DNA of 62,161 bases from assembly GCF_002217285.1 (NCBI RefSeq), contig NZ_MUGW01000005.1:27146-89306 (forward strand), given 5' to 3'. The notes below the pieces were generated by a model that was not told the origin of the DNA, ran no database searches, and saw only the letters and a list, made by a program, of their open reading frames with translations. The DNA comes from Flavobacterium hercynium (lineage in GTDB: Bacteria; Bacteroidota; Bacteroidia; Flavobacteriales; Flavobacteriaceae). This document shows, piece after piece, positions 8,533 to 16,717 of this stretch (positions within the stretch are counted from its first letter, which is position 1; each line of letters starts with the position of its first letter). The translations under genes were made by a program, and so were the position numbers.

Positions 8533-9267
8533 TTACCCGTTTATTTTTTTAAGTCTTGACTGCTCATCAAATTCTGCTGTTATGATTTCTCCATTCTTAG
8601 TAGCGGTTATATTCGATGCATTCTCTTCAATGCTATATCCTTTATCATTAAGATAACTTAGCAATGCAGCTTTATGATTCATTTCGTATTGCGAGATTAA
8701 CTGAGGAAACACAGTTAAAATACGTAAATGATTATCCTTACGCATTTTGTCAATTTCATTATCTTTAATTGTTACCACCATCGCACCTTGTCCGTAATCA
8801 CAAATGTAATAAGCTGTTGCATTATGAATACCTGCTGCAATTGTCCCCATTAGATGTAAGTCTTCTTTTGTAAAACCAAAAGAATCATTTCTTAAAAGAT
8901 CTATTTGATGATCTTCTCCATACTTTTTTAGTTGTAGTGCCTGCTGTACTATACTTTCTGAAAGTCCTGATTTTGTATTTGCCCACGCCCAAAGCCATGT
9001 TTGGGTAGCATGTGATATTGTGCCTAATACCTGAATCGGAAAAACAAGATCATCTCCAAAACTAATTTCTTCATTACCAATATTTATATTCCAGTTATTC
9101 TCACCAATTACATCTCCAAAGTCTAATTGTTTATCCATTACAATTCCGCCATATCGTTGCAAAATTTCCTCTACAGTCGAGAAAGATGCTTTGTTGTTTT
9201 GCGCTTTTGTTTCGTTTTGTTCTGTACTCTTGTTGTTTTTTGAAAATAGTTTATCTAAAAATCCCAT
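8533..9267 (-). CDS. DUF6882-like protein
   Basis: 244 aa. The start at 9267 (MGFLDKLFSKNNK) is preferred over the upstream ATG at 9324, which would add an unconvincing extension. The core at about 65-180 has FGDDLVFPIQVLGTIS and TWLWAWANTKSGLSE, which fits the DUF6882 pattern of a beta-rich domain with a WLWAWAN signature. The function is unknown. It is not close enough to the lipoprotein gene (51 nt) to prove co-transcription, but the spacing permits it. Confidence 0.65.
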   Translation of the reverse strand: MGFLDKLFSKNNKSTEQNETKAQNNKASFSTVEEILQRYGGIVMDKQLDFGDVIGENNWNINIGNEEISFGDDLVFPIQVLGTISHATQTWLWAWANTKSGLSESIVQQALQLKKYGEDHQIDLLRNDSFGFTKEDLHLMGTIAAGIHNATAYYICDYGQGAMVVTIKDNEIDKMRKDNHLRILTVFPQLISQYEMNHKAALLSYLNDKGYSIEENASNITATKNGEIITAEFDEQSRLKKING

Positions 9268-9475
9268 CTGTTCATTTTTTAGTAGTGTTAGTCTTTTAAA
9301 TTTTATGGCAAACGAATATAACAATTAAAATGACATTTTGTTAAAATATTGAAACAGCCAAACAGGTTTAACGGCAATTACTCCCTAATTAATTTAAATT
9401 CTTTATTATTTTATAGATTCTTCAATTAGTATTTATCGTTTTATTTATCGTAAAATTGTCCTCTAAAAACACCTA

Positions 9476-9772
9476 ATGAACAACAATATTCTACAACACT
9501 TAACAATTAGACTCGGTATACCGTTGCTAATATTTTTTCTAATATGGCAAATAGCAGATCCAAACCACGGATCTTTAGAAAACCTGCTTCAATTTCTGCT
9601 CATTACTACTTTCATTGCTTTTGTAATAGTGTCATTGACAGTAAATGAAACTTTCCGATTCCATAAGAATAAAAAAAAGGTTTTAAGAAATGTTAATATT
9701 AGTTTACTGGTGCTTTACATTCCAATCTTCGTATTTATGGTATTGGCAAGTTATGGCCTTGCAACATTTTAG
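9476..9772 (+). CDS. Small multi-pass membrane protein
   Basis: 98 aa with three predicted membrane helices (about 10-27, 37-54, 74-95) and a basic loop (FRFHKNKKKVLRN). No family recognised. It stands alone, upstream of the TPR gene. Confidence 0.6.
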   Translation: MNNNILQHLTIRLGIPLLIFFLIWQIADPNHGSLENLLQFLLITTFIAFVIVSLTVNETFRFHKNKKKVLRNVNISLLVLYIPIFVFMVLASYGLATF

Positions 9773-9933
9773 GCATTAAAATTGAATTATTTAAAATTTA
9801 GATATGGCATTACAAACCAATTTTACCGAATTGTAAACAAATCATTTTTATGTCTTATTTTATAAAAAAAGAAACGTCCTCATAAACAAAACTTTATTAA
9901 ATTCGTTGCCAATATTAATCCCCAAATTAATTT

Positions 9934-10434
9934 ATGAAAAACTTTTTATTAGTATCATTCCTTATGATCACTTGCTCTATATGGGCACAATCTGCAAATT
10001 CTCATTTTGACAAAGCCTTAAAGAAAGCAGAAAGCGGAAATTATAAAGGCGCTATCGCTGATTACAACAAAGCGATCAGCCTGAATTCGAAATTTGTTGA
10101 AGCTTACCAAAACAGAGGTGTTGCAAAAGTTAAGACCAACGATCTAAAAGGTGCTTTAGCCGATTTTAACAAAACAATTGATCTGGATCATTTTAACGCT
10201 GACGCTTACACAGGAAGAGCAGACGTTAATTATAAATTACAAAACTACGATAACACCATCGAGGATTGTAGCTCTTCTATTGGTTTAAACCCAAAAGATT
10301 ATGTAGCCTACAACTTAAGAGCTTTGGCTTATAATAAAACTGGAGAAAAAAAGAAGGCTTGTAAAGATTTCTCAAAAGCGATCGATTTAGGAAGTACGAG
10401 TGCTGTAAAAAACCAGGCTACCTTCTGTAAATAA
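9934..10434 (+). CDS. Secreted tetratricopeptide-repeat protein
   Basis: 166 aa. A signal peptide covers residues 1 to about 19 (MITCSIWAQS). Then four TPR units follow, with the standard pattern A..Y.NRG.AK....LKGALADF (for example residues 43-76 and 77-110). TPR proteins scaffold protein complexes; no partner is indicated. A strong terminator follows. Confidence 0.88.
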   Translation: MKNFLLVSFLMITCSIWAQSANSHFDKALKKAESGNYKGAIADYNKAISLNSKFVEAYQNRGVAKVKTNDLKGALADFNKTIDLDHFNADAYTGRADVNYKLQNYDNTIEDCSSSIGLNPKDYVAYNLRALAYNKTGEKKKACKDFSKAIDLGSTSAVKNQATFCK

Positions 10435-10456
10435 AAACTTTTTATAAAAAAAACAC

Positions 10457-10497
10457 AAGCAGTCTGCAAAATGGTATTTGCAGACTGCTTTTTTTTT
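10457..10497 (+). terminator. Terminator of the TPR gene
   Basis: AAGCAGTCTGCAAA pairs with TTTGCAGACTGCTT (14 bp), followed by seven T after position 10490. Confidence 0.93.
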
Positions 10498-10573
10498 ACA
10501 AATAATGTAGTCAAAAAGACCAAAAGCTTCTCTAAGAAGGTTACATTAAGGTTTGTATGATTTTAATTAAGTT

Positions 10574-10607
10574 TTGAAAATAATACTAATATTTTATCCT
10601 ATTTTTG
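10574..10607 (+). promoter_or_regulatory. Promoter of the carH-like gene
   Basis: TTG (10574-10576), 23 nt, TATTTTTG (10600-10607). The spacing is at the long end for Bacteroidota. The box lies 20 nt before the ATG. Confidence 0.5.
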
Positions 10608-10626
10608 TTTATCCAAAAACCTAAGA

Positions 10627-11526
10627 ATGATAAACAACATAAAGACGGTTTTCAGCATAAAAGACCTTGAAAACTTATCTGGAATAAAAGCGCATACGAT
10701 TCGTATATGGGAAAAAAGATACAACATTCTTGAACCTATGCGAACGGACACTAACATCAGACTTTATAACTTAGAGAGTTTACAAAAACTTCTAAATATC
10801 ACTTTGTTACACGAGTACGGTTATAAAATATCTAAAATATCTACTTTTTCTGAAGAAAAAATACCGCAGTTGGTTCGTGAAATTATCTCGAAAAAAAATG
10901 CTCAAAATTACTCCATAACGTCTTTTAAAATGGCGATGATGAATTTTGATCAGGAAATATTCTTTAATACTTTTGACTGGCTGATTTCCGAAAAAACGTT
11001 CAAAGAAGTTTTTAAAGATCATTTTTTACCACTGCTAAAAGAATTGGGGCTTTTATGGCAATCCGCAACGATTACGCCCGCCAATGAACACTTCATGAGT
11101 CACCTCATTAAGCAAAAAATCCTAATTTACACAGAAGGGCTTCAAATACTAAAACCAACAAAAACAGATCGTGTTTTTGTACTTTCATTACCTTTAAATG
11201 AAATTCATCAAATCGGACTTTTATATTTACAATATGAAATCCTGTCGCATGGCTACAAAACCATTTATTTGGGCGAAAGCATGCCGATCGAAAATCTAGA
11301 AGACCTGACCAGACATTTTGAGAATATTACTTTTATTTCTTTCATGACTATTCAGCCAGATCGCAGCATTATAAACCAATATGTAAACTCGATGGCACAA
11401 AAACTATTGTTAGACACTAACGAAATTTGGTTAATGGGAAATATGACAGAACACATCGAAAGAGAAAATCTTCCAGAGCGCATTCGAATTTTTGATTCCA
11501 TGGAAGAAACAGTGCAACATATCTGA
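10627..11526 (+). CDS. carH: CarH-like MerR regulator with a B12-binding domain
   Basis: 299 aa. N-terminal MerR helix-turn-helix (residues 8-75: FSIKDLENLSGIKAHTIRIW, then EKRYNILEP). Residues 95-175 form the four-helix bundle of CarH/LitR. It holds Trp144 followed nine residues later by Glu154-His155, matching the Wx9EH motif that surrounds the adenosyl group in Thermus CarH. Residues 185-290 form the cobalamin domain with E192-x-H194-x-x-G197, the lower-ligand motif. In Thermus CarH AdoCbl holds a tetramer on DNA in the dark, and light breaks it. One detail differs: the residue after Trp144 is Gln145, where Thermus CarH has the His that ligates cobalt after illumination. It probably represses crtI-crtB-crtZ and the photolyase gene just downstream. 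Confidence 0.88.
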   Translation: MINNIKTVFSIKDLENLSGIKAHTIRIWEKRYNILEPMRTDTNIRLYNLESLQKLLNITLLHEYGYKISKISTFSEEKIPQLVREIISKKNAQNYSITSFKMAMMNFDQEIFFNTFDWLISEKTFKEVFKDHFLPLLKELGLLWQSATITPANEHFMSHLIKQKILIYTEGLQILKPTKTDRVFVLSLPLNEIHQIGLLYLQYEILSHGYKTIYLGESMPIENLEDLTRHFENITFISFMTIQPDRSIINQYVNSMAQKLLLDTNEIWLMGNMTEHIERENLPERIRIFDSMEETVQHI

Positions 11527-11546
11527 TTTTTTGTTTAAAGTTTTCG

Positions 11547-11565
11547 TACATTTGTTAGACAAATG
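11547..11565 (+). promoter_or_regulatory. Candidate crt promoter element with palindromic operator
   Basis: TACATTTG at 11547-11554 matches the Bacteroidota -7 box. It overlaps a 7-bp inverted repeat, CATTTGT TAG ACAAATG (11549-11565), which reaches the crtI start codon at 11563. If the box is used, the transcript would start near the ATG. A clean -33 TTG at normal spacing is missing. The palindrome is a candidate CarH site; this is inference. Confidence 0.4.
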
Positions 11566-13029
11566 AAAAAAACTATAGCAATAATAGGATCTGGCTTCTC
11601 TTCCCTAGCCGCTTCATGTTACCTCGCGCAACAAGGTAATACTGTTACGATCTATGAAAAAAACGAAACGATAGGCGGCAGAGCAAGACAATTCAAAAAA
11701 GACGGCTTTACCTTCGACATGGGACCAAGCTGGTACTGGATGCCTGATGTATTCGAACGCTTTTTTAATGATTTCGGTAAAAATCCATCTGATTATTACG
11801 AGCTTATCAAGCTAAATCCCGCTTACCGCGTTTATTTTGGAGTAGATGATTTTATAAGTATCTACGATAATTTAGAGGAAATCAAAACCACTTTCGAAAG
11901 CATCGAAGCTGGAAGCGGTGCAAAACTCCAAAACTTCATCAACAAAGCCAAAAGCAATTATGACATTGCGATCAAGGATTTGGTGTATCGTCCCGGAGTT
12001 TCTCCGTTAGAATTAATTACGCCTCAGACTGCTTTGAAACTAGATCAGTTTTTTAGCACCGTGAGCCACGATATCAAAAAGCAGTTTACAAACGAAAGAC
12101 TGATTCAGATACTTGAATTCCCGGTTTTGTTTTTAGGAGCCAAACCTACCAAAACACCTTCGTTTTATAATTTTATGAATTATGCCGATTTTGGTCTGGG
12201 AACCTGGCATCCTAAAACAGGTATGTTCGATGTGGTAAAAGGAATCGAAAAACTAGCTTTAGAATTGGGCGTACGATTTGAAACCAATGCACCAATTGAT
12301 AAAATAGTTGTCGAAAACAAAACGACAACCGGAATCATTGTAAACGGGCAGCACATCAAAGCAGACATCGTTTTAAGCGGTGCCGATTACCACCATTCCG
12401 AATCCTTGCTGGATGCAGAACACAGAATGTATTCTGAAAAATATTGGGACAGCCGTGTTTTTGCACCTTCGTCTCTTCTCTTTTTTGTTGGTTTCAATAA
12501 AAAAATAGAAAACATATCGCATCATGCCTTATTTTTTGATGTCGATTTCAACCAGCATGCCAAAGACATTTACGATGATCCTAAATGGCCGGACGCACCT
12601 CTTTTCTATGCCAACTTTCCTTCTAAAACAGATGCTACAGCAGCTCCTGAGGGAATGGAAAGCGGATTTTTCCTGATTCCTTTAGCACCGGGAATTGAAG
12701 ATAGCGAAACGTTGCGTGAAACCTATTTTGAAAAAATAGTTGCTCGTTTTGAGCAACTTACACAACAAAGCATCAAAAATAATATTATATTTAAGAGATC
12801 TTTCTGTAAGAATGATTTTGTAACAGATTATCATGCCTACAAAGGAAATGCCTACGGAATGGCAAACACATTATTACAAACTGCCTTTTTACGACCAAAA
12901 TTAAAAAGTAAAAAAGTAGCCAATTTATATTTTACAGGGCAGTTAACTGTTCCGGGGCCAGGTGTTCCACCTGCTTTAATTTCAGGAAAATTAGTAGCTG
13001 AGCTAATTCAAAAATCTTTTAGATCGTAA
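11563..13029 (+). CDS. crtI: Phytoene desaturase
   Basis: 488 aa, the usual length for bacterial CrtI. It introduces double bonds into phytoene to yield lycopene, using FAD at the membrane. FAD site IGSGFSSLAAS at residues 8-18; the third Gly of the typical GxGxxG is Ser here, as is common in flavobacterial CrtI. The following KNETIGGRARQF is the family hallmark, and YFTGQLTVPGPGVPPALISG near 460-479 is the C-terminal CrtI signature. It is 4 nt upstream of crtB, so they are translationally linked. Confidence 0.97.
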   Translation: MKKTIAIIGSGFSSLAASCYLAQQGNTVTIYEKNETIGGRARQFKKDGFTFDMGPSWYWMPDVFERFFNDFGKNPSDYYELIKLNPAYRVYFGVDDFISIYDNLEEIKTTFESIEAGSGAKLQNFINKAKSNYDIAIKDLVYRPGVSPLELITPQTALKLDQFFSTVSHDIKKQFTNERLIQILEFPVLFLGAKPTKTPSFYNFMNYADFGLGTWHPKTGMFDVVKGIEKLALELGVRFETNAPIDKIVVENKTTTGIIVNGQHIKADIVLSGADYHHSESLLDAEHRMYSEKYWDSRVFAPSSLLFFVGFNKKIENISHHALFFDVDFNQHAKDIYDDPKWPDAPLFYANFPSKTDATAAPEGMESGFFLIPLAPGIEDSETLRETYFEKIVARFEQLTQQSIKNNIIFKRSFCKNDFVTDYHAYKGNAYGMANTLLQTAFLRPKLKSKKVANLYFTGQLTVPGPGVPPALISGKLVAELIQKSFRS

Positions 13030-13032
13030 ACA

Positions 13033-13872
13033 ATGAAATCACTATTCGACAATACCTCATTCAAATGCAGCAGGCTGGTTACCAAAAACTACAGCACTTC
13101 ATTTTCGTTGGCAGTTTATATGCTGTCACCAAGCATTAGAGATGCCATTTACAGCATTTACGGATTTGTACGTTTTGCTGATGAAATTGTAGATTCTTTT
13201 CACGACTACGACAAAGAATACCTCATCAACGATTTCGAAAAAGAATATTACAAAGCAATGGAAATGGGCATTAGCCTCAATCCTATTCTTAACTCCTTTC
13301 AGCATACTGTAAAAGAATACAATATAACCGACGATCTTATTCAGGCTTTCTTAAAAAGCATGAAACTAGATCTGGTAAAAACAGCCTACAACACACAAAC
13401 CGAATACGAAGACTATATCTACGGTTCTGCAGATGTTGTGGGATTGATGTGTCTAAAAGTTTTTGTTGCCGGAAAAGATCAAAAGTACGAACAGCTTAAA
13501 CATGAAGCCATGCGATTGGGTTCTGCATTTCAGAAAGTCAATTTTTTGAGAGATTTAAAAGATGATAATTTGGTATTAAACCGCAACTATTTCCCGGGTG
13601 TCGATTTAAAATCTTTTGATGAAAATGCAAAAACAACGATCATCAACGAAATCGAAGAAGACTTTAGAGTTGCCTACCAAGGTATTCTAAAACTTCCAAT
13701 AGAAGCACAATTTGGCGTTTACACCGCTTTTGTTTATTACAAAAAACTTTTGAAAAAACTCAAAAACACACCGTATTACGAAATAGGAAGTTCCAGAATC
13801 CGTGTTTCCAATTACACCAAAGCAAGCCTTCTGGCACAATCGTTTGTAACGTATAAACTAAAATTAGTATAG
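13033..13872 (+). CDS. crtB: Phytoene synthase
   Basis: 279 aa. It condenses two geranylgeranyl diphosphates to phytoene. The first Asp-rich motif is DEIVD (about 51-55, in RFADEIVDSFHDYDKE) and the second is DLKDD within VNFLRDLKDDNLVLNR. The N-terminal FKCSRLVTKNYSTSFSLAV region is standard. The gap to crtI is 4 nt and to crtZ 18 nt. Confidence 0.96.
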   Translation: MKSLFDNTSFKCSRLVTKNYSTSFSLAVYMLSPSIRDAIYSIYGFVRFADEIVDSFHDYDKEYLINDFEKEYYKAMEMGISLNPILNSFQHTVKEYNITDDLIQAFLKSMKLDLVKTAYNTQTEYEDYIYGSADVVGLMCLKVFVAGKDQKYEQLKHEAMRLGSAFQKVNFLRDLKDDNLVLNRNYFPGVDLKSFDENAKTTIINEIEEDFRVAYQGILKLPIEAQFGVYTAFVYYKKLLKKLKNTPYYEIGSSRIRVSNYTKASLLAQSFVTYKLKLV

Positions 13873-13890
13873 CAATTCAAAAAATACAAA

Positions 13891-14331
13891 ATGATTTCAT
13901 TTTTAATCTATATTGGTGTATTTCTATTCATGGAATGTGTCACCTGGCTCACGCACAAATATATTATGCACGGACTTATGTGGTATTTTCATGCTGATCA
14001 TCATCAGCCAAAATACGAACATACCTTTGAGCGCAACGACATTTTCTTTGTCATATTTGCCATTCCAAGCATCACACTTTTTTTCTTTGGTGTACAAGGC
14101 GGATTCAATTACCTGTTTTTTATCGCTTGTGGTATTACTTCTTACGGAATTTGTTACTTTTTAATTCACGATGTTCTCATTCACCAGCGTTTTAAATGGT
14201 TCAAAAACACTAAAAACAAATACCTTATTGGACTGCGTAAAGCACATAAAATTCACCACAAACACCTTGGCAAAGAACACGGAGAATGTTTCGGAATGTT
14301 GTTTGTTCCCTTCAAGTATTATAAAATGTAG
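13891..14331 (+). CDS. crtZ: Beta-carotene hydroxylase
   Basis: 146 aa integral membrane di-iron enzyme that adds 3-hydroxyl groups to beta-carotene to give zeaxanthin. The histidine clusters are present: HKYIMHG (22-28), HADHHQPKYEH, HDVLIH and HKIHHKHLGKEHGECFG. Four hydrophobic stretches fit the sterol-desaturase-like fold. The gene for lycopene cyclase (crtY) is not in this window, so the beta-ionone ring must be made by an enzyme encoded elsewhere. Confidence 0.94.
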   Translation: MISFLIYIGVFLFMECVTWLTHKYIMHGLMWYFHADHHQPKYEHTFERNDIFFVIFAIPSITLFFFGVQGGFNYLFFIACGITSYGICYFLIHDVLIHQRFKWFKNTKNKYLIGLRKAHKIHHKHLGKEHGECFGMLFVPFKYYKM

Positions 14332-14337
14332 CATTAT

Positions 14338-14435
14338 TTGGGCGTTCCCTAAAGGTCGGGTCTTCCGTTCCCGCTTTTTTGTGCCAGTCTAAAAAGCCTG
14401 TCACAAAAAGAGCTCCACTTCACCCCCTAACGCAA
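14338..14435. repeat. Dispersed hairpin repeat inside the crt operon
   Basis: Starts TTGGGCGTTCCCTAAAGGTC and ends CCCCTAACGCAA; the middle holds TTTTTTGTGCCAG facing CTGTCACAAAAA. The ends and central hairpin match the elements at 60618-60706 and, inverted, at 18671-18740. It fills most of the 134-nt gap between crtZ and the SRPBCC gene. Confidence 0.75.
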
Positions 14436-14465
14436 GCAACAAAGTCACAAGTAATAATCGAGATT

Positions 14466-14942
14466 ATGAAAGTATATAAAATAGAATCAGTACAGCATAT
14501 AAATGCCAGCGTCGAAGATTGCTGGGACTTTTTTTCAAGTCCAAAAAACCTGCAAACGATCACACCACAAGATATGAGTTTCGTCATTGAGGATTTTGAC
14601 GGAAAGCGCATGTATCCCGGACAAATCATTACCTACACTTTGAAACCACTTTTGGGAATCAAGATCAATTGGGTCACTATCATAACCGTTTCAAAAGAAA
14701 ACGACTATTTTATAGACGAGCAACGCTTTGGTCCATATACTTTATGGCACCACAAACACTTTTTTGAAGCAAGCGGAAACGGAACAAAAATGACAGACGT
14801 TGTACATTATGCATTGCCCTTTGGTTACCTGGGACGCTTGATGAATACACTCGTTGTAAAAAACAAACTCAAAACCATTTTTGATCACCGTTATCAAATC
14901 ATTGACGGAATATTTGGCGCTAAAAAAACCGCTTCTTTATAA
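14466..14942 (+). CDS. SRPBCC-fold protein (START/polyketide-cyclase-like)
   Basis: 158 aa. The ATG at 14466 is chosen because the domain begins there (MKVYKIESVQHINASVEDCW); the upstream frame is repeat DNA. The WDFFSSPKNLQTITPQDMSF and YPGQIITYTLKPLLGIKINW segments are typical of the SRPBCC ligand-binding fold, and the last helix follows MTDVVHYALPFG. It may bind a hydrophobic ligand such as a carotenoid. Its stop and the photolyase start share an A (TAATG), so the two are translationally coupled. Confidence 0.87.
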   Translation: MKVYKIESVQHINASVEDCWDFFSSPKNLQTITPQDMSFVIEDFDGKRMYPGQIITYTLKPLLGIKINWVTIITVSKENDYFIDEQRFGPYTLWHHKHFFEASGNGTKMTDVVHYALPFGYLGRLMNTLVVKNKLKTIFDHRYQIIDGIFGAKKTASL

Positions 14943-16237
14943 TGACAAAACAAAAAATTACCCTTTTCTGGTTCCGACGCGATTTGCGTCTCGACGATAA
15001 TGTTGGATTGTATAATGCTTTACAATCTGATTTTCCTGTAATTCCGTTGTTTATTTTCGACGATGACATTCTGGAAAACCTTCCCAAAAACGATGCACGC
15101 GTAAGTTTTATATACGATTCATTACAAAACATAAACGAACAGCTTGCTGCTTTAGATTCTTCGATCTTAATAAAAAAAGGAAAAACACAGGAAGTCTGGC
15201 AATCGCTTATCGAAGAATTTGATGTTCAGCAAATCTTTTTTAACAAAGATTATGAACCCTTCGCTATAAAACGTGATTTAGCCATTGCTGAAATCGCAAA
15301 AAAACACAACATCGAAGTTCTTTCGTTTAAAGATCATGTCATTTTTGAAGAGAAAGAAATCACAAAAGCTGATGGACTTCCGTACACGATTTACACGCCA
15401 TACAAAAACAAATGGCTTGAAAGATATCACTTGGCAGGACAAGCCTTAGAATACGACACAAAACCTTTGTTTTCGAATTTCAGCAAAAACAAATTCGGTT
15501 TCCCGGATCTAAAAACAATTGGCTTTGAAAGAAGTACTATAAAAGTGGTTCCGCATAATTTAACTCAAATTGCCAATTACAAAGAAACCCGTGATTTTCC
15601 GGCTCTCGATGGTACTTCTTATCTTTCACCGCATTTGCGTTTTGGAACTGTAAGCATTCGGAAATTGGTAAACTGGGCGAACAAAAAAAATCAAACGTTT
15701 TTGAGTGAACTTATTTGGAGAGAATTTTTTATTCAAATCCTTTTTAGTTTTCCTCGTGTTGTAAATCATAATTTCAAACCTGCTTACGACGGCATTCAAT
15801 GGCGCAATAACGAAGATGATTTCAAAAGATGGTGTTCCGGAACAACAGGTTATCCTATGGTCGATGCCGGAATGCGTCAGCTTAATGAAACCGGATATAT
15901 GCACAACCGAGTTCGCATGGTTGTAGCTAGCTTTTTGTGCAAACATTTATTGATCAACTGGCAATGGGGCGAAGCGTATTTTGCAGAAAAATTATTAGAC
16001 TTTGAATTGGCTGCCAATGTTGGAAACTGGCAATGGGCTGCCGGTACAGGTTGCGATGCAGCACCATACTTTAGAGTTTTCAATCCCGAAATTCAACAAA
16101 AGAAATTCGACGAAAAAGCGATCTACATTCGTAAATGGATTCCTGAATTTGATTTGGGTTACAACGAACCTATGATCGATCATGCCTTTGCGAGAGACAG
16201 AGCAATTGCAACGTATAAAGCGGGTATTTTGAAATAA
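14942..16237 (+). CDS. phrB: Class I CPD photolyase
   Basis: 431 aa. It repairs UV-induced cyclobutane pyrimidine dimers with light and FADH-. The antenna domain begins ITLFWFRRDLRLDDN (6-20). The FAD domain runs from about 200 to 430 and ends with GNWQWAAGTGCDAAPYFRVF, the class I photolyase signature. Placement in a light-induced carotenoid operon after CarH is a known theme. Its 3' end is duplicated at 16374-16404, on the other side of a palindrome module. Confidence 0.95.
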   Translation: MTKQKITLFWFRRDLRLDDNVGLYNALQSDFPVIPLFIFDDDILENLPKNDARVSFIYDSLQNINEQLAALDSSILIKKGKTQEVWQSLIEEFDVQQIFFNKDYEPFAIKRDLAIAEIAKKHNIEVLSFKDHVIFEEKEITKADGLPYTIYTPYKNKWLERYHLAGQALEYDTKPLFSNFSKNKFGFPDLKTIGFERSTIKVVPHNLTQIANYKETRDFPALDGTSYLSPHLRFGTVSIRKLVNWANKKNQTFLSELIWREFFIQILFSFPRVVNHNFKPAYDGIQWRNNEDDFKRWCSGTTGYPMVDAGMRQLNETGYMHNRVRMVVASFLCKHLLINWQWGEAYFAEKLLDFELAANVGNWQWAAGTGCDAAPYFRVFNPEIQQKKFDEKAIYIRKWIPEFDLGYNEPMIDHAFARDRAIATYKAGILK

Positions 16238-16404
16238 ACTTTGAATTCTAAGTAGTTAACGATTAACGATCTTTAGTATAGTTTTCGCAAATACCTAACA
16301 GGTTTTTAAAACCTGTTAGGATAACACGTCTCAATTACATTTCCTAACAGGTCTCCAAGACCTGTTAGGTATAGCAACGTTTAAAGCGGGAATTTTGAAA
16401 TAAA
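16208..16404. repeat. Duplicated photolyase 3' end around a palindrome module
   Basis: The last 31 nt of the photolyase reading frame and its stop (16208-16238) recur at 16374-16404 with two mismatches. Between them lies the double-palindrome module 16294-16369. Confidence 0.85.
16294..16369. repeat. Double-palindrome module, copy 1
   Basis: Two 27-nt palindromes of the type CCTAACAGGT-n7-ACCTGTTAGG (16294-16320 and 16343-16369). The asymmetric 22-nt spacer (ataacacgtctcaattacat) gives it an orientation. The orientation matches copy 4 and is opposite to copies 2 and 3. Confidence 0.92.
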
Positions 16405-16492
16405 TTCCGAAATCTGAGTGTTTAACAAGTAAGACATTTGACAAAGTTTCAAAACTTTGATAAAGGTCTATTTATAAAGTTTTCCCACGCAA

Positions 16493-16717
16493 TCTTTTCA
16501 AAGTTCCATAGGAACGATCGATTTTGTAGCAACGGATTTTAATCCGTTGTTTAAATAGCGACCACATCTAAAGTTCCATAGGAACGATCCATTTTATCTG
16601 CTTTGCGTAAACATGCGTGATATCGGTCGATCCTATGGATCTTTTTTCTATTTATTCTATTTGCAAAACCGGATTAAAATCCGGCTCTACAATATCTGCC
16701 GAGCCTATGGCTCTTTA
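16493..16717. repeat. Long direct repeat R1 (225 bp)
   Basis: Nearly identical to R2 at 18035-18255, in the same orientation. The only clear length change is 4 nt missing in R2 near the CTATTTATTCTATTT stretch. Internally it holds three copies of GTTCCATAGGAACGATC-like sequence, plus palindromes AACGGATTTTAATCCGTT and CCGGATTAAAATCCGG. Its last 13 nt encode the end of the gene at 16705. Confidence 0.9.
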
